Program-made: the position numbers and the translations under genes
The notes under the pieces: model-generated
Seen by the model: only the letters and a program-made list of their open reading frames with translations
The model's database searches: none
What the model was told of the DNA's origin: nothing
Source: JAJDXW01 sp965243335
Lineage (GTDB): Bacteria; Pseudomonadota; Gammaproteobacteria; HK1
Length of the DNA: 64,000 bases
Assembly: GCA_965243335.1 (NCBI GenBank)
Contig: OZ251545.1
Span: 1,612,001 to 1,676,000, forward strand
Reading direction: 5' to 3'
In this document: one piece after another, positions 1-8,099 of the stretch
Layout of the letters: the number at the start of each line of letters is the position of its first letter
How positions within the stretch are numbered: the first letter of the stretch is position 1

Positions 1-1
1 C

Positions 2-127
2 TACACCCATCGGCTCTGGGCGTGGCGCGACGAGTACGGGGACGAGAGCGAGTGGGCGCTCTGCCTCGGCGAGCGCTTCGCCCGGCTCGGGGCGGACGGC
101 ATGTGGCCCGCCCTGACCGGGATCTGA
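2..127 (+). CDS. C-terminal end of an unidentified protein (5' end outside window)
   Basis: An open frame enters from the left edge and stops at the TGA at 125-127, giving 41 residues. The end is rich in Trp, Arg, Asp and Glu (RLWAWRDEYGDESEW) and finishes WPALTGI. Codon use is normal for the window's genes (G or C at third positions). No motif is recognisable in this short piece, so no function is assigned. The alternative frame over the same bases is Arg/Ala/Pro-rich and looks like a shadow. The next gene starts about 340 bases downstream, so the two are probably not translationally coupled. Confidence 0.5.
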   Translation, partial: YTHRLWAWRDEYGDESEWALCLGERFARLGADGMWPALTGI

Positions 128-463
128 CCTCGGGAGCGGGCGGGGCGCCGCCGGCCGCGGAGCGGGCATGGACCTTCCGAACCAGTGCGAACGACGCGGC
201 TCGGTGGAAACAGCCGCCGGGAGGGGCGGCGCGGCTGATGGGGGAACGCCCGTCATCCCCCTACGGATCCGAAGGCTTCCCGGCAGGCGCCCGGATTTGC
301 TCGGCCGCGCCGGGATCCATCTTGCCCCGCTTCCGCCCCTGCCCCATCCAGCCGCCGCGGCGCAACCCTGTCGAACAGTCGCGGGAGACTGAAAGGTGGA
401 CCCTGTAGTGGACTTTCCGGTGGATTTCTCGATGAACCTTGCGACGGCCCTTCCGGGAGGCGC
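128..463. other. Intergenic stretch with no recognisable gene
   Basis: These 336 bases separate the partial gene from the acyl-CoA dehydrogenase. Several short frames are open on both strands, but all are Arg/Pro/Ala-rich with no convincing ribosome binding site. I see no tRNA, no strong terminator and no clear sigma-70 promoter. The only useful signal is a GGGAGG at 455-460 that serves the downstream gene. Confidence 0.4.
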
Positions 464-466
464 GTG

Positions 467-1615
467 ATGGCCCAGGCGATCCAGTTCGATCCCATCCGCC
501 TCCCGCCCGAGGCGGACCGTCTGCGCGAGGAGGTGCGCGAGTTCCTGCGGGGCGAGGTCGCGGCCGGGGTCTTCGACCCCCACGACCCGGCCGGCGACGC
601 CTTCAACCGCGGGTTCAGCCGGCGGGTCGGCGAGCGGGGCTGGATCGGGATGACGTGGCCGAAGCGCTACGGGGGGCAGGAGCGGAGCTACCTCGAACGC
701 TACGTCGTCAACGAGGAGTTCCTCCTCGCGCGGGCCCCGACCCGGGCCCACTTCACGGGCGACCGCCAGAGCGGCCCGGTGCTCCTGCGCTACGCGCCGG
801 AGCACGTCCGGCTCGACGTGCTGCCCCGGATCTGCCGCGGCGAGGTGACCTTCTGCATCGGCATGAGCGAGCCCGACTCGGGCTCCGACCTCTTCGCCGC
901 GAAGACCCGGGCGGAGCGCGACGGCGACGGCTGGGTGGTGAACGGGCGCAAGCTCTGGACGAGCGGCGCGCATCACGCGGACTACATGATCGGGCTCTTT
1001 CGCACCTCCCCGCCCACCAACGCGAACCGGCGCCACGGGCTTACCCAGTTCCTCGTGCCGCTCCGCACCACCCCCGGCATCGGCATCCGCCCGGTCGTGA
1101 ACGCGGCCGGCGGGCACGACTTCAACGAGGTGCTGTTCGAGGACGCGCGCCTGCCCGGCGACCACGTGCTCGGCGAGGTGGACGGCGCGTGGAAGCAGGC
1201 GACGAGCGAGCTCGCCTACGAACGGAGCGGGTCCGAGCGGTTCCTGGAGACGATCCACGTGCTGATCGAGCTGCTGCGCGACCTCGGCCCCGAGCCGGGG
1301 GCGCGCGAGGCGGAGGGGGTCGGGCGGCTCATCGCCCAGCTCCACACCATGCGCCGGATGTCGATCTCGGTGGCGGGGATGCTCGCGGCCGGCAAGGAGC
1401 CGGTGGTCGAGGCGTCCATCGTCAAGGACCTCGGCACGAACTGGGAGCAGGAGCTTCCCGACCGGGTGCGCCGCCTCGCCGCCTTCGTCGAACGGAGCGA
1501 GCGGCTGGACGCGGTCCTCGCCCACGACACGGTCATCGCCCCGAAGCTCACCATCCAGGGCGGGACGCGCGAGATCCTTCGCGGCATCATCGCGCGCGGC
1601 CTCGGCCTGCGCTGA
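467..1615 (+). CDS. Acyl-CoA dehydrogenase family protein
   Basis: FAD-dependent dehydrogenase that would introduce the alpha-beta double bond in an acyl-CoA and pass electrons to ETF. The protein is 382 residues, the family's usual size. It shows the N-terminal helical region, then the signature GMSEPDSGSDLFAAKT (around residues 134-150) and NGRKLWTSGAHHADY of the middle beta domain that contacts FAD. The C-terminal FAD/oligomer signature is IQGGTREILRGI. ATG 467 is preferred over the overlapping GTG at 464 because GGGAGG lies six bases upstream of it. The substrate cannot be told from sequence. It stands alone, without a thiolase, hydratase or ETF neighbour, so a role in degrading an unusual acyl or terpenoid CoA is possible but unproven. 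Confidence 0.92.
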   Translation: MAQAIQFDPIRLPPEADRLREEVREFLRGEVAAGVFDPHDPAGDAFNRGFSRRVGERGWIGMTWPKRYGGQERSYLERYVVNEEFLLARAPTRAHFTGDRQSGPVLLRYAPEHVRLDVLPRICRGEVTFCIGMSEPDSGSDLFAAKTRAERDGDGWVVNGRKLWTSGAHHADYMIGLFRTSPPTNANRRHGLTQFLVPLRTTPGIGIRPVVNAAGGHDFNEVLFEDARLPGDHVLGEVDGAWKQATSELAYERSGSERFLETIHVLIELLRDLGPEPGAREAEGVGRLIAQLHTMRRMSISVAGMLAAGKEPVVEASIVKDLGTNWEQELPDRVRRLAAFVERSERLDAVLAHDTVIAPKLTIQGGTREILRGIIARGLGLR

Positions 1616-1688
1616 CCGCCGCCCGTTTCCGCCCCGGCCAAGGAAGCGCCGGATGCAATCGCGCCGGGTCCGGATCGCCGGAGCGGCG

Positions 1689-1868
1689 CTCCTGATTGCG
1701 CACAAGGCTCGGCTTGCGGTCCCGGGTCGATGGAAGCCCGGGCACATGCCCCGTGAAAGCCCGTCATCCCCGCAAAGCGGGGAGAAAGCGGGAACCCACT
1801 TCAACCAGGAGTCCCCGGATTCCCGCTACCCGCTTTCGCGGGCGCAAGCTTCGCGGGAATGACGGGCT
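1689..1868. repeat. Dispersed repeat B, copy 1 (hairpin-rich)
   Basis: A block of about 180 bases contains several short inverted repeats built on cccgg/ccggg and cgcgaa/ttcgcg, and ends in gcgggaatgacggg. A clearly related copy lies at about 23017-23190; both contain the order gcacaag, gggtcgatgga, cccgtcat, ggggagaaagcgggaaccc and ccccggattc. The block lies between the ends of two convergent genes, a usual place for REP-like elements. It probably acts as a transcription or mRNA-end element rather than coding DNA. Confidence 0.7.
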
Positions 1869-1914
1869 GAAAACCATCCTTCCGAGCTTCGTAGGTAATC
1901 CGGAACGCAGTCGT

Positions 1915-3138
1915 TCAACGGAAGCTGCTTCTTGCCCACAGCGTCAACCGAAGCTCCTCCCCGAACAGTTCGTACTCCGGCCGCCGGCCCGAGTACGCTT
2001 CGCCGTCCTGGAGGATTTTCCGCACGCCCTCTCCCCTCGATTCCAGGAACACCTGCCCGGTGCGCTTGCTCCGGAGCCTCGACAGGAAGCTCACCAGAAG
2101 CTGGTTGCGGGTGAAGGTGCGGTAGGCCATGTCGTCGAGGGTGAGGGTGTTGGGCAGCTTGCCGGGGCTGTAGAGCTCCAGGCGGTCGGCGAACAGGAAG
2201 AGGCGGATCTTCGAGCCGGAGATGGCGTAGTCGCGGTGGGCGACGGCGTTGACGATGGCTTCGTCGACGACGTCGAGATCGTAGGGGGCGGGGGCGTCGC
2301 CGTCCGGCCGTTGAGCTGGCGGCGCCTGCATGAAACGGGCGGTGAAGGCGATGCCGGCGTCGATCTGGTCGGAGACCGGACCGGCGAGCCGTTCGGCGTG
2401 GACGAGGTCGTCGGAGGTCAGCCCGGCGCCCCGGTAGCACGCGGCTTCGATGGAGCCGGAGGGGAGGAACCCGGTCGGCTCCGTTCCGAAGACGAGCAGG
2501 CCGGCGACGGTCGGCCGGTCCACCCCGTCCTCGTCCCGGTGCGTCACCCGGGTGTTCCGCAGCAGGTCGAGCCAGGGGATGGCCGGCGAGCGCCCGAAGA
2601 ACGCTTCGAGCCGGTGGCGGTTGAGATCGTTCATGGCGGCGGCGAGGACGGGCTGTTCGTCGAACACGTACTCGCGGCCCCGCTGCTGGAACAGCCGGGC
2701 GAGCTCGGGGGGCGTGAGGTCCCGCTTCGTGGACCCGAGCCGCGCGTAGTAGCGCCCCCCGGAGGTGCGGTGCACGTAGAGTCCACGCGGGACCTCCGCC
2801 AGGAGGACGCGCTCGTCGTCTCCATCTTCGCCCGGGAGAAGCGCCTTGCGGACGATCGGTCGGATCGGCGGATCGCAGTTGTGGGTTGCGACGTTCAGCG
2901 CCCAATGCTCCACGGCGTCGATTCGCTCGGGCGGGATGCCGCGCACCGTGCCCGAATCGTCGACGCCGAGGAACACGACCCCGCCCTCGGCGTTCGCGAA
3001 CGCGACCAGCTCACCGGCAAGCTCCTCGGTGTTGGGGGAGACCACGCCCCGATTCCCGAAGCGTACTTCCTTGAACTCGGCGCGGCCGTCTTCTCCGGCG
3101 CGGAGTTGGTCCAGGATCTGGTCCCTGCGCTCGAACAT
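1915..3138 (-). CDS. AlbA_2 (Schlafen-like) DNA-binding protein with HATPase_c_4 domain
   Basis: A 407-residue protein with two recognisable parts. Residues about 15-130 match the AlbA_2/Schlafen-type nucleic-acid-binding fold: EFKEVRFGNRG, then ELVAFANAEGGVVFLGVDDSG. Residues about 270-400 match the divergent GHKL-like domain that usually follows it, with VVDEAIVNAVAHRDY and LELYSPGKLPNTL. Such proteins are commonly annotated as putative transcriptional regulators or ATP-binding proteins and are frequent in defence islands. Here the start is 27 bases after the stop of the truncated Res gene on the same strand, and it looks like the last gene of a former restriction operon. The frame is intact with no obvious lesion. 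The precise function is unknown. Confidence 0.85.
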   Translation of the reverse strand: MFERRDQILDQLRAGEDGRAEFKEVRFGNRGVVSPNTEELAGELVAFANAEGGVVFLGVDDSGTVRGIPPERIDAVEHWALNVATHNCDPPIRPIVRKALLPGEDGDDERVLLAEVPRGLYVHRTSGGRYYARLGSTKRDLTPPELARLFQQRGREYVFDEQPVLAAAMNDLNRHRLEAFFGRSPAIPWLDLLRNTRVTHRDEDGVDRPTVAGLLVFGTEPTGFLPSGSIEAACYRGAGLTSDDLVHAERLAGPVSDQIDAGIAFTARFMQAPPAQRPDGDAPAPYDLDVVDEAIVNAVAHRDYAISGSKIRLFLFADRLELYSPGKLPNTLTLDDMAYRTFTRNQLLVSFLSRLRSKRTGQVFLESRGEGVRKILQDGEAYSGRRPEYELFGEELRLTLWARSSFR

Positions 3139-3165
3139 GTGGCTCCGCTCGCCGCCGCAGGATGG

Positions 3166-4290
3166 TCAGCCGTTCGGGCCGGAGGGGACGACCGGCGTGG
3201 GGTCCGCACTTCGGGCCGCGGCCGCGGTCATGTCCGGCTTGCCCTCCACGACGGGGGCCAGCTCCGCGATCCGGGCGGTCTGGCCGGCGTCGAGGGTCAG
3301 GGGCTCCATCTTCTCCCGGTCGAGGGTGAGGCGGGGGCGGAACACGCGGTCGATGCGGTCGAGGCCGCCCACCCATCGGGTCGCCTCCTCGATCGCGGCC
3401 TTGTCGATGCCCGCGGTCCCGGCGCCGGACTGCTCCTGGACGCGCCAGGCGTGATGGGCTTCGTCGTTGATGACCAGGAGGTCGCGGGCCTTCGCTACGT
3501 CGCCGAGCACGTCGCGGACCCAGGCTTCGTCGCTCCGGGCGCCGCGCTTGTCCACGCTGCGCCGGCGGGCGACCTGTTCCTCCCCCTCCCAGTGGAGGGC
3601 GTGCCGGTTGTGGACGATGACCCGGCCGCGCCGGAGCCGGTCCAGCATCGCGGAGGGCACGACGTGGAACGCCTCGTAGTAGCTCTCCGGGTGCGAGGGT
3701 TCGAGCACCGCCAGCCGGCTCCGGACGGTGAGGCCGGGGGCGACGACCAGCACGTTCCGGGAGAAGCGGCGGTCCTGGGCGCGGGCGACCTTGTTCAGGA
3801 TCTGCCAGGCGAGGACCATCGCCATGACCACGGTCTTGCCGGCTCCCGTCGCCATCTTGGCGCATACGCGCTCGAATCCGCCCCCGTCGGAGGGGACCTC
3901 GACGCCGATCCTCTCGGCGGCGGGGGCCTCGGCGAGCCAGATCAGCGTCTCGACCGCTTCGATCTGGCAGAAGAAGAAGCGCCGGGTCTCGAACTCCTCC
4001 GGGTCGCTCCAGTATCGGTGCGGGCGCCGGGTGACGGCGGAGGCGCCGGGCCAGCCGGCTTCGCGCCACGCCTTCACCCGCGGGCGGATGGCGTTGACGA
4101 GGGGGATTTCGACGAAGAGGCCGGGGTCGTCAAAGGCGCGGGAGTCCTCGGAGGCGACGACGTAACCGGCGGGGCGGCGGCCGGGCGCGAGGTCGAACCG
4201 GCGCGTCTTCCGGTCGTAGCGCCAGTGGTGCGCCGGCTCCTCGTAGGGGGAGTTGACGATGAGCCGGTCGATGGTGGATCGCGCCGTCAC
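3166..4290 (-). pseudogene. Type III-like restriction helicase (Res), internally deleted
   Basis: The first about 275 residues are the N-terminal part of a DEAD/DEAH-type Res subunit: MATGAGKT (Walker A, near residue 140) and VINDEAHHAW (Walker B/DEAH). Full members are roughly 900-1000 residues; this one has 374. Immediately after GGLDRI the sequence jumps to FRPRLTLDREKMEPLTLDAG, which in full-length relatives lies far downstream. Helicase motifs III-VI are therefore missing, apparently through an in-frame internal deletion. The remaining frame is open, so a short protein could be made, but ATP-driven translocation is not expected. A second, more diverged fragment of the same gene start lies at 5849-6011, and a matching methyltransferase N-terminus survives at about 7683-7947. 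Confidence 0.8.
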
Positions 4291-4506
4291 CCGGCCTCCC
4301 GCGCCGTTCGCGTCTTCATCGTTGGGGTGACGGGCGAAGGAGGCATGCGCACGGCGGGGATTCCTGGCCGGGCGCGGGGCGGCCGCGCCGAGCGCGGGAG
4401 GCGCCGCCGCGGGGTGTGGCCGTCCCCGGAGAAGGCCGACCGGCCTCGCGGGGAAATCCCTGAATCTGCGATATCGATGGCCTGTGAAGGGCGCCGCGGG
4501 CGCCGA

Positions 4507-5329
4507 TCAGGAGAGGCGGGCCAGGCGCCCCGCGCGGTCGAGCAGCTCCGCCCCCGTGCCGCACTCGATGACCTGGTCGCCGACCTCGGCGAGCCGTTCC
4601 GGGTCCGTGAGGCGCCCGAGCAGCTCCGACAGCCGCTCGCCCGTTTCGGCCCCGAACCTCCGGGACGCCTGACGGCACAGCAACGCCCGTTCTTCGGCGC
4701 GACCGCGCTCGAGGCCCTGTTCCCGGCCCTGCTCAAGCCCCCGTTCGAGCCCCTGCTCACGTCCCTGTCGAAGCCACTCTTCGGTCCACTGCTTCGCTCG
4801 CTCCGCCAGCATCGCTCGCCCCTCTTCCAGCGCCTGCGCCACCGGCGGCGCACCCTCCCCGAATCGCCTCGGCAGCATCTGCCGAAGCCACTCCGCGAAC
4901 GCACGCCGCAGCTCTTCATCGCCCGAATCCCGCAGCCACTCGGACAGCGCCTCCGCTGCCTCCGATAGCGCTTCCGCCGTCGCGCTGGTCTCCAGCCTCA
5001 CCAGCGCCGACACCAGGTTCCGGCGCGGCAGATCGTCCTTCCCCCATCGCCCCTCGTCAAGCAGAAAGTACCGCTGCGAGGGCTGGAAGGGCGCCAGCGC
5101 CTCCCCCGCCGGCGCGATGAGGTCCCCCACCTCGACCGGCGCGGTCTCAACGCTCCGGCCCGTTGTACAGCACCACTGGAAGCACCGGCGGCAGCCGCCC
5201 CGCCTCGTCGAGGGCCCCCCGGCGGATGAGGTCCTGGTACAGCAGCCCGGTGTAGACCAGCACCCGCACCGCCATGAACGGGTCGGATCCGGCGGCGCCG
5301 AACCGTAACCTCGACCATCTGGCCGGCAT
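4507..5329 (-). pseudogene. Rpn/DUF4351-type putative transposase-nuclease, truncated and frameshifted
   Basis: The reading starts at about 5329 with DPFMAVRVLVYTGLLYQDL and LPPVLPVVLYNGPER, then changes frame at about 5147 to continue with TAPVEVGDLIAP and RYFLLDEGRW. One extra base around 5147 explains the break, since removing it restores an ERW-TAPVEV join typical of the family. The C-terminal part has a Gln/Glu/Arg-rich repeat (REQGLERGLEQGREQGLERG, residues about 210-230) followed by a DUF4351-like end. The N-terminal PD-(D/E)XK nuclease core is missing: the gene is cut at about 5290, where a remnant of an unrelated toxin gene begins on the other strand. It therefore cannot be active. 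Confidence 0.75.
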
Positions 5330-5460
5330 GGACGGCTACAAGCTACAGGCTGCGGGTTGGCGGTTGACGGGTGATCTTCGAGTTGGACCACGAAGCCCGG
5401 ACGCTGAACGTGCGGGCGATCCGGGAACGGGGCAGTGCGTACAGGAGGAGAGACGAATGA
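5298..5460 (+). pseudogene. RelE/ParE-type toxin remnant
   Basis: The + strand reads NRNLDHLAGMDG, then after a slip YRLRVGG-stop-RVIFELDHEARTLNVRAIRER, ending at the TGA at 5458-5460. This is the C-terminal half of a RelE/ParE toxin, where the usual text is LAGMDGYRLRVGDYRVIFELD. The N-terminal half is absent, a short duplication (tacaagctacagg) breaks the frame, and a TGA replaces the expected Tyr codon. The stop overlaps the antitoxin ATG as ATGA, the coupling normally seen in intact toxin-first modules, which supports the identification. The toxin is dead. Confidence 0.72.
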
Positions 5461-5840
5461 AGCTGCAAACGATCGAGATCAACGGTGCGCGATGCGCCAT
5501 CGTGCCGATCCGGGACTACGACCAGCTACGCGACGCCCTCGAAGACGCTGCCGACCGCGAGGCGCTGCGCCAAAGCCGCGCCAGCGGCGAGGAGCTCGTG
5601 CCGGATGCGCTCGTGGATCGTCTCGGTAGCGGCGACAATCCGGTCCGGGTCTGGCGCGAGTACCGCGGGTTGACCGCCACCGCGCTGGCTCGCCGGACGA
5701 AGGTGTCCGACGCCCAGTTGTCCGCGATAGAAAACGGCGCCGCTGCCGAATCTGTGCAGACGTTGCGCGACGTCGCCGAGGCCCTCGGCGTGACGGTGGA
5801 CGATCTGCTGCCTGCCCCCGGCCAGGAGCCCGCGGCGTAG
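5457..5840 (+). CDS. Xre-type HTH antitoxin (orphaned)
   Basis: A 127-residue protein. The N-terminal part (MKLQTIEINGARCAIVPIRDYDQL) resembles antitoxins whose front half contacts the toxin. Residues about 65-115 are a classic Xre/Cro helix-turn-helix: VWREYRGLTATALARRTKVSD, ISAIENG-like LSAIENGAAAES, then ETLRDVAEALGVTVDDL-like text. ATG 5457 is chosen because AGGAGG lies at 5443-5448 and because it forms an ATGA with the end of the dead RelE remnant. With the toxin broken it may persist as a plain DNA-binding regulator, or as a protector against related toxins elsewhere in the genome. Confidence 0.85.
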   Translation: MKLQTIEINGARCAIVPIRDYDQLRDALEDAADREALRQSRASGEELVPDALVDRLGSGDNPVRVWREYRGLTATALARRTKVSDAQLSAIENGAAAESVQTLRDVAEALGVTVDDLLPAPGQEPAA

Positions 5841-5848
5841 AAAGCAAG

Positions 5849-6011
5849 GGCCGGGGTCATCGAAGGGGCGGGAGTCCTCGGAGGCGACGACCTGTCCGGT
5901 AGGGCGGCGGCCCAGCGCGAGGTCGAGCAGCGCGGCGTGCGGGCGCAGCGCCAGCGCGGCGCCGGTTCCCCGCAGGGTGGGTTGACGATGAACCGGTCGA
6001 AGGCGTCCCGC
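5849..6011 (-). pseudogene. Diverged fragment of the Res gene 5' end
   Basis: This block aligns with the first about 55 codons of the Res gene at 4122-4290. Shared pieces include gccggggtc, ggagtcctcggaggcgacgac, gcggcggcc, gcgcgaggtcgag and gttgacgatga, in the same order and orientation. Insertions and deletions break the reading frame. Either the 5' end of Res was duplicated, or two related restriction loci were collapsed here and most of one was deleted. It lies directly downstream of hepT on the same strand. Confidence 0.68.
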
Positions 6012-6020
6012 GCCGCGCGA

Positions 6021-6362
6021 TCACCCGGGCTCCGGGGGAACCAGCGGCTCGAGCCGGGCGATCAGCGGGGGCAGGTCGTCCTGCACGGTCTGCCATAAGG
6101 CGTCGAGTCGAATGGCGAAACAGACGTTGACGAAACGGCTGCGCATCCCGACGATCTCCGTCCAGGGGATGTCCGGGCGCCTGGTCTTCGTCTCCTCGCT
6201 GATTCGTGACGCCGCCTCCCCGATGATCTCGACGGATTTCAGAATGGCCAACTGATGCGGGCGGTCTTTCTTGAATTCGGGAAAGGTCAGCGGCGCGGCG
6301 AATCCCACCGCGTCACGGGCCGCCAACAGCATGTCGAGCAACCATGCATCGTCACGCCACAT
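6021..6362 (-). CDS. HepT-like HEPN protein (DUF86) with degenerate toxin motif
   Basis: A 113-residue all-helical HEPN protein of the HepT family, the RNase toxin partner of MntA. The body is well preserved: MWRDDAWLLDMLLAARDAV, KSVEIIGEAASRIS and PDIPWTEIVGMR. The active HEPN site is normally R-x4-H-x-Y, as in MRNRLIHGY. Here it reads MRSRFVNVC, so the catalytic His is Asn and the Tyr that MntA modifies with AMP is Cys. RNase activity should be lost. I take the start at 6362, overlapping the end of mntA by 11 bases as in intact modules. An upstream ATG at 6395 would add residues from inside mntA and is less likely. Confidence 0.87.
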   Translation of the reverse strand: MWRDDAWLLDMLLAARDAVGFAAPLTFPEFKKDRPHQLAILKSVEIIGEAASRISEETKTRRPDIPWTEIVGMRSRFVNVCFAIRLDALWQTVQDDLPPLIARLEPLVPPEPG

Positions 6363-6663
6363 GGATCGTTTCCGTTGATTCAAGGATCGCGGCACGGCGG
6401 ATGTAATTGCGGCTTCGTTCGACGGCGGAACGTTCGACCAGATTCACCTTCCTGCCGAAGATATCGGCAAGCTCCTGTTCCATGCGAGCGAAGTCGAAAA
6501 GACCGAGCGTTCGATCCGGCTCGAACTCCACCAGGAGATCGATGTCGCTCTCGGGTCCGAAGTCTGGGTGCAGTGCCGAACCGAAGATGTCGAGGCGTGT
6601 GATTCCGCTGGCCTGGCAGCATTCGGAAAACCGAGCCATAGGAATCGATAGATCCGGATTCAT
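6352..6663 (-). CDS. MntA-like minimal nucleotidyltransferase antitoxin
   Basis: A 103-residue minimal nucleotidyltransferase. The catalytic signature GS-x10-D-x-D is intact as GSALHPDFGPESDIDLLVEF, near residues 29-48. In characterised MntA-HepT modules this enzyme inactivates the HEPN toxin by transferring AMP to a Tyr next to the active site. The partner immediately downstream has lost that Tyr, so the substrate appears to be gone. The ATG at 6663 follows an AT-rich upstream region, consistent with a local promoter. The gene is complete and its codon use is slightly less GC-biased than the core genes. Confidence 0.87.
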   Translation of the reverse strand: MNPDLSIPMARFSECCQASGITRLDIFGSALHPDFGPESDIDLLVEFEPDRTLGLFDFARMEQELADIFGRKVNLVERSAVERSRNYIRRAAILESTETIHVA

Positions 6664-6726
6664 TGAACGATACTCTTCTTTCGCCCGGCATCATGTAAAT
6701 AAGTACGATACTGTTTAGTATTCTTC
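6664..6726 (-). promoter_or_regulatory. AT-rich region with short palindromes upstream of mntA
   Basis: These 63 bases between the end of the DUF2806 gene and mntA are strikingly AT-rich for this genome. They contain the inverted repeat atact-gttt-agtat and, overlapping it, agta-cga-tact. The position fits a promoter with an operator for an autoregulated TA module on the minus strand, or a weak terminator for the upstream gene. No textbook -35/-10 pair stands out, so this is a suggestion only. Confidence 0.35.
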
Positions 6727-7947
6727 TCATGTACGAACATCGTCTTGTGAGGATTGTAGAGGTTCCACGAGAATCCAAGGTGTAGATTTAAATCGATTAG
6801 CCGGCATTTTTTCGATAATTTGGACGCGCTCCAGTTTGAAGTCGCCGTTGTCTTTCATGGAGCTAGCTATTATACGAAGGTAATTTTCATTTATGGAAGA
6901 CTCAGTGAAACTATACAATTCATGACCTTGTGAAGATAGAGGAAAGGCAGGAATTTCGATCTCATGAAATGCAACATCATCTCTCGAAATCCGATATGCC
7001 GTTTTTCCCATAACAAGAGCGTATCCTTCTGGAGGAATTTTCATGGTTTTTAGCAATCTAGGATTTGCATTTAATAATCCATAATTTTCCATATCAAGCA
7101 ATATTTTCAATGGAGGAAATTCCATAATTTCATTCGTGTTTTCCGGTTTATTCAGAATGAAATCATGGAATACGAATATGGACACCTTTTCAAATAACAC
7201 GGCATCTCTCTGTGTCATGTTCTTGAGAATAGCCAGGGTGTGCAGCGACGTGCGCCCGGGTGTCTCCACCTCTCCTGCGAGGATTTTTGCCCAGATACGT
7301 TGCATGTGTTCCGACGTCACGTCCTGGGCATCAGAAAAGAACCTCGCAACCCAATCATGGTCGATGTCGTGATCCTGTACATCTTTATCGCCAAGTTCGT
7401 CCGCCGCTAACCCGACCACGGATACTATATTGCTTTGTCGCTTTTGCTCTTGGAACGTAAGGCGCAAATCTATTTCATTGCCTATATCCATCTTTCCCTG
7501 GATCGACGTACCGGCAACGGAAAATTCATTTCGAGCCTCGGCCTGTGCTTTGGCGATCAGGCCCATCGAATCCGCCTGACCTCGTGCCTTGATACGCATG
7601 ACGTCGGCTTGTCCTTGCGCCTCGATACGAGCGGCGTCGGGTTCGGCGTCGTCGAACTCGTCGAGGGGCTTCACCACCGGGGCGGGAACCGCCTCCACGA
7701 CCGTGCGCGGGTCGATGCGCTCGTGGACGTGCAGGGAGACGGTCGGGACCTCGAACGACGTGTGTTCGGCCTCGCCCACCCAGGAGAGCTGCGGGTCGAT
7801 GTGGGGATCGTGGGCCCAGGTCCTGCGGCCCGCGTCCCGGTCGGCCTCCGGCGTGACCAGGCCGACGGGCGGGTTGTTCACGCGCTCCTTGCCCGGATGC
7901 GCGTAGTGCTCGATGTCCCGCTCGCGCTTCTTCGGCGCCTTCGCCAT
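6727..7947 (-). CDS. Chimera: N-terminus of an adenine methyltransferase joined to a DUF2806 protein
   Basis: The 406-residue product has two sources. Residues 1 to about 88 (VNNPPVGLVTPEADRDAG, DPHIDPQLSWVG, HTSFEVPTVSLHVHERIDP) are the characteristic N-terminus of the type III-like adenine methyltransferase that accompanies the Res gene at 3166-4290. The rest contains a Gln/Ala-rich coiled-coil-like stretch (IEAQGQADVMRIKARGQAD), then the DUF2806 core: WVARFFSDAQDVTSEHMQRIWAKILAGE and SLHTLAILKNMTQRDA. From about 7600 down to 6727 the DNA is clearly AT-richer than its surroundings, so the DUF2806 part was probably acquired separately. The frame is open across the junction. ATG 7947 is the methyltransferase's natural start. 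The function of DUF2806 proteins is not established. Confidence 0.75.
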   Translation of the reverse strand: MAKAPKKRERDIEHYAHPGKERVNNPPVGLVTPEADRDAGRRTWAHDPHIDPQLSWVGEAEHTSFEVPTVSLHVHERIDPRTVVEAVPAPVVKPLDEFDDAEPDAARIEAQGQADVMRIKARGQADSMGLIAKAQAEARNEFSVAGTSIQGKMDIGNEIDLRLTFQEQKRQSNIVSVVGLAADELGDKDVQDHDIDHDWVARFFSDAQDVTSEHMQRIWAKILAGEVETPGRTSLHTLAILKNMTQRDAVLFEKVSIFVFHDFILNKPENTNEIMEFPPLKILLDMENYGLLNANPRLLKTMKIPPEGYALVMGKTAYRISRDDVAFHEIEIPAFPLSSQGHELYSFTESSINENYLRIIASSMKDNGDFKLERVQIIEKMPANRFKSTPWILVEPLQSSQDDVRT

Positions 7948-8099
7948 GCCCGGATCCGACCTCGCCGACGCCTTCGCCGCCTCGCGAACGCGCGCCCTTC
8001 CTGCCCAAGTCTGCTGAAGTGGGGATGATACACGCCCCCCGCCCGGCGCGATGGTGCGAGGGAGCAGCCTCCGGCTGCGGGCGGCGACCGGCGTCGTCG

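Noticed and set aside
1696..4968. Very long open frame on the + strand opposite the AlbA_2, Res and Rpn genes
   Set aside because: Its translation is low in recognisable motifs and rich in Gly, Arg, Asp and Pro; the minus strand carries clear families over the same bases. It is a high-GC shadow.
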